64,000 nt of DNA from Caenorhabditis remanei (taxonomy: Eukaryota; Nematoda; Chromadorea; Rhabditida; Rhabditidae), in contig NC_071330.1 of NCBI RefSeq assembly GCF_010183535.1, forward strand, positions 16,535,717 to 16,599,716. The letters are read 5' to 3'. Made by a program: the position numbers and the translations under genes. Numbering within the stretch: position 1 is the first letter of the stretch; every line of letters begins with the position of its first letter. Positions 1 to 10,319 of the stretch are shown here, in pieces. A model generated the notes under the pieces. The model made no database searches, was not told the DNA's origin, and was given only the letters and a program-made list of their open reading frames with translations.

Positions 1-404
1 AGTGCGACAGAACTGAAGATTCTATCACAGCCAATATCCACCTCAATTCAAAAAATGAATATCACTCACTTCTCAAAAATTACTATGGAAGTGGAAACAA
101 TTAGTTCAGAAGATGTGTTATATCTTAAAGATGTGAGTTTTGATTATGAGGCTTTTTATAAATACGATATTTTCAGCATCTTCTGCTATTGACCACTTTC
201 CAAAGTTTTATTATTGACTTCAAAAACACGACAATTGACTACGAAACTCTTAATGGACTAATTGGACCACCCCATCGAATCTTCAGAGATGATGATCGTA
301 TCTGGTTTTTCCAAATGGAAGTGAATCATCAATTTTTGGAAGTTAGCTTGAAAAGAGGGTGTCTTCGATTTGATCTTAAATACTACATAAGACAATACAG
401 ATAG
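1..404 (+). CDS. 3' end of an FTH/F-box paralogue, truncated by the window edge
   Basis: Only the last 44 codons of exon 4 (1-132) and the complete exon 5 (177-404, stop TAG 402-404) are present, separated by a 44-bp intron with GTGAGT donor and TTTTCAG acceptor. The reading frame is open and matches the C-terminal FTH domain of the five complete paralogues downstream, with the landmarks VETISSEDVLYLKD at the end of exon 4 and GPPHRIF and WFFQMEV in exon 5. Exon 5 is 228 bp, the same as in copies A, B, C and E. A possible poly(A) signal AATAAA lies at 480-485. Whether the 5' part outside the window is intact cannot be seen. It is most like the broken fragment at 20149-20573. Confidence 0.8.
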
Positions 405-1028
405 GTTCATATTGTGTGTGACACTATGATATATTACTTCAAAACTTTTAAAATTCTCTCGATTGTCCAAAACAGACATAATAAAATTCTGTTTAACAAC
501 TTTTGATGTTTTTGACTGGAGTATACTTTTGCATTAAATGGTTTTTTAAATGTGAAATCCAATTTGTGCTTATTATTGAAAATGTATATGTTATCTATCG
601 TAATACCTGTATTAGAAGGTCTCTAATGTCTATTACGGGAATTTTTCTAGAAGAGAGAAACTATTTTAATGATCTGCCTAGTCAAATTTATAATAAGAAC
701 TGCCCGAACTGGTACCACTCAGATCAGAACCGATACAAACCAGAACCGTCAAACACGATGGATCTTATTTTGCGCAGTTCTGATTTGGGACAGTGTCTAT
801 TTTCAATTGTTTTTGGTACTTTGTTCCATTTTTTTCTGTGTAACTACATTCCCCCCTTTCCCCATACTATTAATTCTCTATTCCAATTTTTCGCCATCTC
901 AATTTTGCAACCAATAGAATTGCTATCCTGCAAAAACTTGAAAGAGAAAATAACATAAATTCCAGTGTTTCTCCAAAAGTTGTTGACTCCTTGACACGTT
1001 ATACATAATAAGTATTACATACGATTAT
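405..1028. other. intergenic: 3' flank and duplicated upstream DNA
   Basis: No coding region is supported here. The first 80 bp is the 3' flank of the truncated paralogue. The stretch from about 640 to 1020 (landmarks AAGAACTGCCCGAACTGG and CTCCAAAAGTTG) recurs in the same orientation at about 21840-22210, so it belongs to the segmental duplications of this array. The overlapping plus-strand ORF at 503-958 has no recognisable domain. Confidence 0.6.
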
Positions 1029-1048
1029 CCTCACTCTTATCATCACCG
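1029..1048 (+). promoter_or_regulatory. GATA-containing upstream box of copy A
   Basis: The sequence CCTCACTCTTATCATCACCG contains CTTATCA (1036-1042), the reverse complement of the GATA-factor site TGATAAG. Nearly the same box stands upstream of copies B, C, D and E, followed by a T/C-rich tract. Conservation in front of every paralogue is seen directly; binding by an intestinal GATA factor is inference from the known TGATAA consensus. Confidence 0.5.
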
Positions 1049-1218
1049 TTTCTTTCTCTTTCGACGACTTTCGATCACTTCTCTTTTTCCTTTTTTATAT
1101 AGTTTCGTCTGGGTGTGGTGAAAAATCACATTTTGAAGTTTCAGCTTCATTGATTTTCTCTTTCCGTTCATTTTGTATGAGTTTCTTATTGCAATCTGGT
1201 TGCTTTGCTTTTCAGAAC

Positions 1219-3210
1219 ATGTCCCAGAATTATCCAAGAATGGCGTCGAGTCCAATAACGTCAATGGGAATATTTTACAGTGAGCAATCACTGAAATGTG
1301 AATTGTACTACAGTCGTCCCTATGGAAATTCGAGTTTTGAGAATAAGGAAACAAGGAAAAGGAACGATCATTTGAAAAACTTCGTTGAAGACCTGGAAGA
1401 AATAATCAATAATCAAGCAGGTCTCGTGAATTCTCTCAAAATCAAGTACAGTGGACTTGAAGAAAACTATACAAAAGAAAAGTTGGACCCAGTGATTCAC
1501 CAGATATTCAAGTGTCTGGAATCGAGAAAAGATCTTCTTCAAGTCAAAAGATTATCGATCGATGCAGTTGATATGAGTCAGGCAATGACAGTCATCAAGT
1601 TATTGGATCCATCGGTTTTGAAGAAAGTCGAATTTTGTTTTGAAAATAGAGATGAGGATATCAATATAGAGGATGCTTTGGCTTTGGTAGACTGGAATGA
1701 AGGACAACGGATTAAATTGGTTTTCAAGTTACACACCATGCGCCCAGAATATTTGGAATCGGTGAAAAGGGTTAGTTGGAGACAATTACTGATGTAACAA
1801 TTGATTACATTTTCAGTTTCTTCTACATCGATCAACTTTCACTGAGATCTTCGTTTATTATAAGCACTGTGTCCATGATATTCCGAGTTTGAGAACAATT
1901 ATTGATGTTCCAATGCAACATGAATCTCCTGATTCCAAAGAGAAGTTTATCAAGTTCCGATTGTCACATTGTCTGTTGTTGTCTGCTGATTTTGTGGTAA
2001 GTTATATTGAATATTGGGAAAAAAGAGTTAAGGTTATTATTGTAGAAGTTAACATTGAGCAACGACGTATCTGCAATGGTTCTAGAGAATCCAGTGATTA
2101 TGAAACGTGTCATTCGATGGTCCGAAAATTGGAATGTGTAAGTAGACTGTAGACATATCTGACTATTCATTTCTATAATTTCAGCCAGTGCCTCCGTAAA
2201 ACGTCTCGTGGAATCAGGGACTGCGTTGACTTCCTCAGACCCGTAACCCATGTTGATGAGTATTCGGTTTATTTCTTATGTGATATTCATCCATCTGCAA
2301 AGATTGGAGTTGAATATAACTTTACAAGAAGCTGGTTATACGGAAAAAATGCAACTTCTAAGGACAGAAATGAATTGTGTCAGAAGGCACAAGCTCGAGT
2401 TTTAAATAACATCGAGGTAAACTTGGGTCGCCAGAATACATGTTTAAAAAAATTGAAATTCATATTCTCGTATATTGACAGTCTTCGAAACGAGAAAAAT
2501 CGTAAGCCAAGCAAGGAAGAATTCAAGCGTCTCAATCAACTTACAATTCAATTTTTGGAGAAACTTAAAGACATTTTATCGAAAAGAAGTCACTTACTAA
2601 AAGTGGAAGTGTTGGAAGTGTTGTGTTGTACGGATGATAATCTGATGCAAATCCTTCCGTACCTTGACCCAAATTGCTTGAAAAAAATTAAACTGATTGA
2701 TCCGGGGTCGGAATATAGCAAATTCGACTACGACAGGGTTAAATACCCAGAGTCCATGTTGAAACCGTTTGTATTGGACGAGATATGTCAACTGGAACAG
2801 TGGAAGAAAGCGACGGAACTGGAGATTCGATCTCATCCAATATCTACTTCTATTCAAAAAATGAATATCTCTAATTTTTCAAAATTAACAATGGAAGTGG
2901 ATACAATCAGTTCAGAAGATGTGTTATATCTTAAAGATGTGAGTGATGATTATGAGAACTTTTATAACTATTAAAATTTCAGCATCTCCTACTATCGACC
3001 ACTTTCCAAAAATTCACCATTGACTTCAAAAACACGACAATCGACTACGAAACTCTTTATGGACTAATTGGACCACCGCATCGAATCTTCACTGAGACTT
3101 CTCGTATCTGGTTTTTCCAAATGGAATTGAATCAATATTTATTGAGAGTTAGTTTGGAGAGAAGGTGTCTTGAATTTGATATTGCTCGAAACATAAGACT
3201 AATTACATAG
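1219..3210 (+). CDS. FTH - F-box-like - FTH protein, copy A (5 exons, 601 aa)
   Basis: Exons are 1219-1770, 1817-1996, 2046-2137, 2185-2938 and 2983-3210 (phases 0,0,2,0). The joined frame is open to TAG at 3208-3210. Residues about 70-244 form a first FTH (DUF38) domain (ending exon 2, LLLSADFV). Residues about 247-292 form a degenerate F-box (LTLSNDVSAMVLENP in exon 3, CLRKTSRGIRDCVDFL in exon 4). Residues about 320-600 are a second FTH domain (QILPYLDPNCLKKI, QLEQWKKATELEI, ISSEDVLYLKD, WFFQMEL). F-box proteins usually bring substrates to Skp1-Cullin ubiquitin ligases, and in this family FTH is the presumed substrate-binding part. The start follows TTTTCAG|AAC, an acceptor-like site that suggests trans-splicing. 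The GATA box lies about 180 bp upstream. A poly(A) signal is at 3234-3239. Substrate unknown. Confidence 0.88.
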
Positions 3211-4150
3211 TCTTACTCTGTTAACCCTGTAATAATAAAATTCTGTTAATAAACTCTCATCCTGTGAATTCTTCTGCAGCATACTTTCAGAAACATAAAG
3301 AAATGTAATTCGGACGGTGAGCATGAAAATAAATAAAGAAGAACCCATAAAAAGCAATTATAATAACGTGAAAGATTGTGAATTTCTGGTTTTAGTATTT
3401 GAATCTTGCTGAATACCAAATATTTTTTAAAAAAACATCATATTGAGACATATTACTTTCTAAAAGACTCTCTGTTTGTTGATAACCCCACTCGCGCGAT
3501 TAGTATAACTGCCAAAATGTTAATTTCGTTATCTCTTGTGACCACCCACCACTTCTGAATTCTGAACACTTCAACGTCAACTTCTCCGTCCACTCCCCTT
3601 CATCCTAGCCTCTCAACTTGACTTTAGAAAATGTAATTATACTCTCCTGCATTCAGATCTCGCATCCCATCACTGGGATATTGTTCTCAATACCCTTTCA
3701 TCTTTCAAATTTATCTCTGGGAATTACCCGAAGTTATCACTCCTATAACTGATCCTTCAATCAGTAGTTCTACGGTCCCAAACTGAAATTTGGTTGATGG
3801 TCCTTTTTCATTGATGAGCTGACCCCAGTAAGGATCTCTCTTTAAGCTCCAAACGCCTTAACTGGCCGATTCGGTGTCTGAAAAATGAAAACTGTAATAA
3901 GCACAATTCAAATTTAATATACTAAAGATGAGAAATGTGGAGACAGTTTCAGGTACAGAAATCATGAAGCAAAGGGAATTTATAAAATTAAAATGTTGAA
4001 TTTTACTAATCGGTCGTTTGGGTACTTGTTATTCCACTTGCAAAGTTAAAAAAAAACCCGTTTGTTTTATGATTCCTGTACCTGAAACAGTCTCGAGATT
4101 TCTCATCTTTAAATTTTGTGGAGTGTGACGTCATTTTCCGTTTGTTTACA
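3211..4150. other. intergenic between copies A and B
   Basis: No gene is supported. The region 3650-3860 (landmarks TCAATCAGTAGTTCTACGG and CCTATAACTGATCC) recurs inverted at about 13760-13880 between copies C and D, so this spacer was duplicated along with the genes. The palindromic element at 3925-4112 follows. Confidence 0.55.
3925..4112. repeat. palindromic element upstream of copy B
   Basis: The ends are inverted copies of each other. AAAGATGAGAAATGTGGAGA with CAGTTTCAGGTACAG on the left pairs with CTGTACCTGAAACAG and TTTCTCATCTTT on the right, about 45 bp per arm. One arm-like sequence also occurs near 13270 upstream of copy C. No target-site duplication was defined, so this is a MITE-like repeat of unknown family. 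Confidence 0.55.
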
Positions 4151-4159
4151 ATGTTTCTT

Positions 4160-4179
4160 CCTCACTCTTATCATCTCCG
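4160..4179 (+). promoter_or_regulatory. GATA-containing upstream box of copy B
   Basis: CCTCACTCTTATCATCTCCG carries CTTATCA at 4167-4173, about 200 bp before the start codon. The preceding GTTTACAATGTTTCTT is shared with copies C and E. Confidence 0.5.
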
Positions 4180-4374
4180 TCTTTTTCCCTTTTCCCATTT
4201 CTTTTCCCTTTTTCATTTCTTTTTTTATTCAGTTTTCGTGGTGAAAAATCACATTTTGAAACTTTCAGTGAGTTTTTTCGTTTAAATGAATAAGCTTTAA
4301 AAAATTTTTTATTTCTCCCTGTCCATTCATTTGTCTGGTTTTTTAACAATCTCATTGTAGTTGCTTTTCAGAAC

Positions 4375-6875
4375 ATGTCCCAGAAATATCCAAAAATGTC
4401 ATCAAGCCCAATAACGTCAATAGGAACATTTTACAGCGAGCAATCACTGAAATGTGAATTGTATTTCAATGATCCATATGGAAGACAGAGCTTCGAATAT
4501 AAGGAAACAAGGAAAAAGAACGACTTTTTGAAAAATTTCGTTGAAGACCTGAAAGAAATAATCAATAATCAAAAATCTCTCGTCGATTCTCTCAAAATCA
4601 AATACAGTGGACTCGAAGAAAACTACACAAAGAATAAGTTGGACCCAGTCATTAACCAGATATTCAAGTGTCTGGAATCGAGAAAAGAACTTCTTCAAGT
4701 CAAAAGACTATCGATCGATGCAGTTGACATGAGTCAGGCAATGACAGTCGTCAAGTTATTGGATCCATTGGTTTTGAAGAAAGTCGAATTTTGTTTTGAA
4801 AATAGAGATGAAGAAATCGATATGGAGGATGCTCTGGCTTTAGTGGAATGGAATGAAGGACAACGGATGAAATTGGTTTTCAAGTTGCACACGATGCGTC
4901 CAGAATATTTGGAATCTGTGAAAAAGGTTAGTTGGAGACAATTACTGATGTAACAATTGGTTATATTTTTAGTTTCTTCTACATCGACCAACTTTCACTG
5001 AGATCTTCGTTTATTATAAACACTGTGTCCATGATAATGTGAGTTTGAGAACAATTATTGATGTTCCATTGCAACATGAATCTCCTGATTCGAAGGAGAA
5101 GTTTTTCCAGTTCCGACTGTCACATAGTCTGTTGTTGTCTGCTGGTTTAGTGGTAAGTCATATTAAAAAGTGAATACCGTAAATACTGTATTATAACATG
5201 CCGTTATATTTTTCAACTGCTTCCGAGAGAAATTTTGCAGTTTCAGAAACTCATTAAAATTGAACGAAAAAACTTTTTTGGACGTTCTATTTGCTGATTT
5301 AGAAGTGACCAAACACGTTGCTTTTAATCAGAATCGAGAAAAAACCCCTGATAAACATTTTTATGGATTCTGAGTAGAGATGGGGTGCCGTTATAATACA
5401 GGTGCCGTTCTATTACAGGTGCCGTTATAATACAATATTTACGGTATTTGAAAAAAGAGTAGAATTTATCTTGTAGAAATTAACTCTGAGCAACGATGTA
5501 TCTGCAAAGGTTCTCGGAAATCCATTGATTATGAAACGTGTCATTCAATCGTTCGGATTTTGGAATGTGTGAGTATTACTGTAGACACATCTGGGTATTC
5601 ATTTCTATAATTTCAGCCAACGACTCCGTAAAACGTCTCGTGGAATCAGGGACTGCGTTGACTTTCTCAAACCCGTAACCCACATTGATGAGTATATGGT
5701 TTTTTTCTTAAGTGATATTCATCCAAGTGCATATATTGAAACTGGATGTTACAGTTCAAGAAGCTGGTTATACGGGAAACATGAAACTTCTAAGAACAGA
5801 AATGTATTGTGCCAGAAGGCACATGCTCAAGTTTTGCATGACTTCGAGGTCAACTTGGGTCGTCAGAATACGTGTTTAGAAAAATTGAAATTCATATTCT
5901 CTTATATTGACACTCTTCGGAAGGAGGAAAATCGCAAGCCAAGCAAGAAAGAATTCAAGCGTCTCAATCAACTAACTACTCAATTTTTGGGGAAACTTAG
6001 AGAAGTTCTATCAACAAGAAGTCAGTTACTAAAAGTGAAAGTGTTGGAATTGTTATGTTGTACGGACGACAATTTGATGCAAATCCTTCCGTACCTTGAC
6101 CCAAATTGCTTGAAAAAAATTGAACTGAACGATCCGCGATCAGAATATGGAAGACTCGGTGACAGGGTTAAATACCCAGAGTCCATGTTGAAACCGTTTG
6201 TATTGGACGAGATATGTCAGCTGGAACAGTGGAAGAGCGCGACGAAACTAGAGATTCGATCACAGCCGATATCCACTTCAATTCAAAAAATGAATATCAC
6301 TCATTTTTCAAAAGTTTGGATAGATGTGGAGACAATTAGTTCAGAAGATGTGTTATATTTGAAAGATGTAAGTGATGATTATGAGAACTAGATCATTCTT
6401 ATATATAAAACGCATGTGGGGTTTGTCCATCTGTCCCAATGTCCGCAAATTTTGAGAAATGTGAAAGAAAGACTGCCGGGCCCAAAATCGAACTTGCGCT
6501 CTTTGCGCAGAGACCGCCGCCTTGGACCACTCGGCCACGCGGACACATTTTTGAGAAGGTGAACAAGTAAATGAGGAGAGGCCAGCCGGATGAAGCGCCG
6601 AAGGCGCGGCAGCCAGGCTGGTCTTTTTATAACTTTTAAAATTTCAGCATCTTCTTCTCTCCACCGTATTCCGCAGATTCATAATTCATTTCAAAAACAC
6701 GACGATTGACTACGAAACTCTTGTTGGAATAATGGGGCCACCGCATCGAATCTTCAGCGATGATGATCGTATCTGGTTTTTCCAAATGGAAGTGAATCAT
6801 CAATTTTTAGAAGTTAGATTGGATAAAAGGTGTCTTGACTTTGATCTTTCTTCTTACATAAGACAATATAGATAG
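4375..6875 (+). CDS. FTH - F-box-like - FTH protein, copy B (5 exons, 600 aa)
   Basis: Exons are 4375-4926, 4973-5152, 5477-5568, 5617-6367 and 6648-6875. The joined frame is open with the same phases as copy A. It has the same domain order: first FTH (exons 1-2), F-box-like segment across exons 3-4 (VLGNPLIMKRVIQSFGFWNV joined to QRLRKTSRGIRDC), second FTH (exons 4-5, ending WFFQMEV...SSYIRQYR). Two introns have expanded by transposon insertion: intron 2 carries a 268-bp TA-flanked element (5177-5444) and intron 4 an insertion of about 240 bp with a tRNA-like core. Donor and acceptor sites survive both insertions, so the gene still looks functional. Function as for copy A: a presumed SCF ubiquitin-ligase adaptor with unknown target. 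Confidence 0.88.
5177..5444. mobile_element. TA-flanked non-autonomous DNA transposon in intron 2 of copy B
   Basis: Terminal inverted repeats CCGTAAATACTGTATTATAA (left) and the complementary TTATAATACAATATTTACGG (right) are flanked by TA on both sides (5175-5176, 5445-5446), as for Tc1/mariner-type insertion. The corresponding introns of copies A, C, D and E lack it. A second copy is at 63292-63563. It has no coding capacity. Near the right end the unit GTGCCGTTATAATACAG is repeated. Confidence 0.8.
6383..6627. mobile_element. insertion with tRNA-like core in intron 4 of copy B (Helitron-like candidate)
   Basis: This block is absent from intron 4 of the other paralogues, where GATTATGAGAAC runs directly into TTTTATAAC. 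The left edge contains TTATATATAAAACGCATG, and the right part has a perfect GC hairpin (GCGCC GAA GGCGC) about 17 bp from the edge. A minus-strand tRNA-like segment lies in the middle. The AT-rich start and the hairpin near the 3' edge recall Helitrons, but no clear TC...CTRR pair was fixed, so the class is uncertain. Confidence 0.55.
6470..6545 (-). pseudogene. tRNA-derived sequence, type II tRNA-like, not a functional tRNA
   Basis: On the minus strand GTCCGCGTGGCCGAGTGG followed by TCCAAGGCGG matches a tRNA Ser/Leu acceptor, D-arm and A box, and AAGTTCGATTTTG resembles the B box. The 3' acceptor strand needed to pair with GTCCGCG is missing and the anticodon arm is not convincing. It is most likely an old tRNA fragment carried by the surrounding insertion. 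Confidence 0.5.
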
Positions 6876-7304
6876 TTTTACTGTGCTAACTCTATAATAA
6901 TGAAGCTATGTTAATAAACTTTTGATATTCTTGACTACAATACACTTTTCTTATGGATACTTCTGCAGAACATTAATACATTCAGAAACATGAAGAAATG
7001 AACAATTACAAATTTTCGATATGGAATTATGACGATATCTTGAAGACCTTGAGAAGACTTTTGAGCACTAAACTGCTCAATGAATGTTGCTCAATCCAAA
7101 CGATCAGTTGTCTCCAAGGGATTTTCAGGATTTTTCAGAACATCGAATTCTCGAAGGTCTCCTATCTTTATGACGCGCACTGTACAACTGGGTTTCAATC
7201 AGTAATTCTTCGGTCCCAAAGTGACCAATTCGGTCATTGATCTTTTCAATTTCTTAATTTTTCAATGAGTCGTTACAATCTCTTGTCTTCAAACTCCATA
7301 TTCG
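6876..7304. repeat. segmental duplication, left part of copy 1
   Basis: This 3' flank of copy B is closely matched, same orientation, by 20574-21001 after the pseudogene fragment. The match continues at 7589-8240 and 21010-21839. Small ORFs here occur in both copies only because the DNA is duplicated; none has a recognisable domain. Confidence 0.7.
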
Positions 7305-7312
7305 GTCGAATC

Positions 7313-7580
7313 CAGACTTGCAAAATATCGGCCCTGCCCTGCTCGGCCCGGCCCGGCCCGGCCCGGTCGGCCCGGAGTCAATAATGCGCACAATTTTTAC
7401 ACAACATTTTTCGAAATTTTTCACAATTTTCATCAAAAATAGTCAAACAACCTATGTAAACTTGTATTTTATCAAAATGTAAAAACATTTTGCAAAAAAA
7501 TTCAAATTTTCAAATTTTTGCATTGAACCCGGGCCGGTGAAACTTCTGAAATCGGCCCGGCCCGGCTCGTTGCAAGTCTG
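7313..7580. mobile_element. hAT-type MITE, GC-rich, with paralogous empty site
   Basis: The element starts CAGACTTGCAA and ends TTGCAAGTCTG (perfect terminal inverted repeats). It is flanked by 8-bp repeats GTCGAATC (7305-7312) and GTCGATTC (7581-7588). The duplicated segment downstream has the single uninterrupted site GTCGGATC at 21002-21009, so the insertion came after the duplication. Runs of GGCCCGG near both ends resemble the element at 23289-23583. An 8-bp duplication with CAG ends is typical of the hAT superfamily. Confidence 0.85.
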
Positions 7581-7588
7581 GTCGATTC

Positions 7589-8198
7589 CGTGTTTAAATT
7601 TAATACAGCGATGGAGTCGGTGTACCTCAATAATTTTCAAATTTTGTTCGAGAGTCTCCAGTTGTTTTCTGTACGTTCACTAGTTCATCTCAGTTTATTC
7701 ACAGTTTTTTATTACTTTGTATTATACTCTCCAACTTTCAAAGATTGTTCTTGGTATTCCTCGCCGTAGAGTGTGATATCGTTATCAGTGACACCTAACA
7801 TCACTTTGTGGACAGTAAACTCTAAAGGGTTCAGACGGAAGTTGATGATTGTTTTGGAAATTAAGAATAGACAATTATTGCATGATCCATAAAAGCTATA
7901 AGCTACATAAGCACAGCTAAAATTTCCTGAAACCGATTGGCTGGCTTCAAACTACAAAAATACCCAACCGTTTTGACATTGTGACGTGTCCAAACCGATA
8001 AAGTGCACATGCCTAAGAGTACTGATAGTGAAGAGTACATATAGATTTCAGTTTTCAGGAAATAATCAAAAAAGGGCAGTCCGACAAGACATTTTCAGTC
8101 AATGGTTCTGTTTTCACCGCTTCAAGATTTCTTTTTTTCTAATAACGGGGTTTCACATTGTTAGTTGTTGGTTTTACGGTACTAGAAGGATCCTCAAA
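7589..8198. repeat. segmental duplication, right part of copy 1
   Basis: This stretch matches 21010-21790 in the same orientation. The second copy has an extra block of about 185 bp (21319-21503). Its right edge runs into the last exon of the DM-domain gene. No gene is seen. Confidence 0.7.
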
Positions 8199-8922
8199 TT
8201 ACAGTAGCCCTGCTAATACAGTCTTACCAATTTGGTTAGCCAATGGATAAAACTGTGAGAACTGTGGAAATTGATGGTTGTATGACATCAAGTTGGGCAA
8301 CGCCAATTCTATAGAAGACTTCAGATCTACTGGTAATAGTGCTGGTGGTGATGACACAGGTGAGCAACGAATTTCTTGGGTAGTTGTTTTAGCTGAAACA
8401 AAATGCCATTGATGTCTAGTGGCTTTTCAAAAACTATTACTTTTTTAACTCACCATTATTCCTTTGCACATTTTGCTCTGCTGGGACACCACCATTTAGA
8501 ATTTTCAGAGCTTCAGCAGCTGGAATTAAGAAAATAATCAATATATCAATTAAATGGAAACCAACCATTTACATTTCTTCCCAATAGAGTCTCCAACTCC
8601 TTCACATCTTGCTCCTCTTAATTTTGTTGCCTACGGAGCGCCACCTGCGCGGCATTAACTCGTTGTCTCTCAGCAATAAGTATACATGTTTTACATATGC
8701 AATCTTTCCAACGGCATAAGCGTTTGTGGCCTGGAGAAGGGAAGTTATGTGTTAGTTTGGTCGGCGTCGGACCGAAACTAGGACAAATCAAAGCTCTGGA
8801 AAGTACATACCTTTCAAAATAGTAGTCACTCCATGATTCTTACACCGTAAACATTTTGGTGGAGTCTTTGGATGATGGGCTCTTAGAATCTGCGCGATAC
8901 TGGTGAAACATGAAGAAGACAT
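8199..8922 (-). pseudogene. DM-domain (doublesex/mab-3-like) gene with an in-frame stop
   Basis: Exons on the minus strand are 8922-8811, 8730-8566, 8519-8454 and 8392-8199, all joined at phase 1. Residues 24-73 are a DM domain with all eight zinc ligands (C24, C27, H30, H39, C43, C48, C50, C53) and the C-terminal helix [19 protein letters not shown]. The first intron splits the glycine codon before H39. Codon 75 is TAA (8620-8618), directly after RRQQN. In the same frame the sequence continues as EEQDVKELETLLG and stays open through exons 3 and 4 to TAA at 8201-8199. The gene therefore gives either a 74-residue DM-only protein or, without the stop, about 178 residues. DM proteins bind DNA through this intertwined zinc module and regulate sexual development. 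A recent nonsense pseudogene is the simplest reading; a truncated functional product or a sequence error is possible. The exon 2 donor (GTTGGT) is weak. Confidence 0.75.
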
Positions 8923-10319
8923 TTTGGCACAAAATCTGGAAGAACACACTAAAAATGAGGTGCTGTAGGTTTAGAATATATATAGACAGCTGAACCTTGA
9001 CCTTTATAAAAAATTTATTAAAGCTTTCTAGATCCTGAATTTATTTAAAAAATGAAAAATATATATAGAAACGCGCCCAAGGCACCCCAGACACTCAAAT
9101 AAGCGATGAGCCCATATATGAGAAAATAAATAAATAGCTTTTTCTGAATGTTGTTTCGTTGCAACCGCCCCTAATCTTTGAAAAGTAATCTCATTTGTTT
9201 CAATATAATTGAATGGAGACCTGCATTTACAAAAGTGTGCTTGAAATATCATCTGTAAGATTCAGGTTCTAAGAATGAAATTGTGTTAGAAGAAATGTTT
9301 CTAGGCTCACACATATGTATTCTACTATGAATTTATAATTATAGGTTGCAAGAAGTTTCTGCTTTTGGAAAATTTGATTTTATGAAAAGTTTTTTAATAA
9401 CAAGGTTAAGGAGTAAAGAGATTACAGGAAAACGAAATGATATTCAAAAGAAAATTACAAATTGGATAGGTCTTGACACGAAAGTAACCAGAACTACTGT
9501 CGCGCCTTCGGCGCGTTATATATTGTGGCTACGATAGTTGTAATCTTCAGAATCTAGGAATTCACCCGAGATAACTTTTCTGACATCCGGATAATCAAAT
9601 CTCATTATTTATATAGCTGTTAATGCTGTCGCGCCTTTGACGCCCTTTCCCACATTAAATCCCCTAAAATGTTCTGTGATACAAAGTATAACAAATTATA
9701 TATATTTAAACACTCAATAATATTTAAATACCAAACAAAATTTATAAATGTCCTTCTTCCAGACTTTCCATCAGTTGTTTCCTTTTATCCCGTTGTCCCG
9801 TCGGCATATGTGAACTGCAAAAATGTATCCTTTTCAAAAGAAATTATGAAAATATTGAATATTTTGAGGAATACAGTAGGAACTCACATTATTCTCATTT
9901 CAGGCCTTATAAAAACAATTTATGACTTACTTTTTTTTCAAAATCCAATTTAAAAAATGTCCCAGATCCATTGTGCCATGGCCATGAATAAATAGACAGC
10001 AATATTATAATGGTTATCTTTTTCTGAAAACAATTTGTCACTATTTTAGTTTATTTTCAGACTCACTTCATTAAAAAATGTCATGTATCCATTGGATAAA
10101 GACCATTTTTTCCATAATATCTATTAAACATAATTCATTAAAAATCAGAATAGAATATTGGTAGTCCCACACCAGTTGGACAGAAAAAGAAGGGGAATAA
10201 AAAAAGAAGGGAGATTTCAGGGAGCACATAAACTTAGAATGTTTCTATGGAACCAGGCACTTGAGAAGTAGGTCATGTGGTATCTAGGTAACGGTTACAT
10301 GTTCTGGGGCCTTCGTAGT
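8923..10319. other. intergenic, no supported gene
   Basis: The upstream flank of the DM gene is AT-rich. GC-rich hairpins TCGCGCCTTCGGCGCG (9500-9515) and TCGCGCCTTTGACGCC (about 9630) and AAACGCGCCCAAGGC (9069) are dispersed repeat motifs. The plus ORFs at 9346-9537 and 9669-9953 have no recognisable family and no splice context that extends them. Confidence 0.45.

Noticed and set aside
503..958. 151-codon plus-strand ORF downstream of the first fragment
   Set aside because: It overlaps another frame and lies in duplicated spacer (matched at 21840-22210, where the frame is not kept). No domain or splice support.
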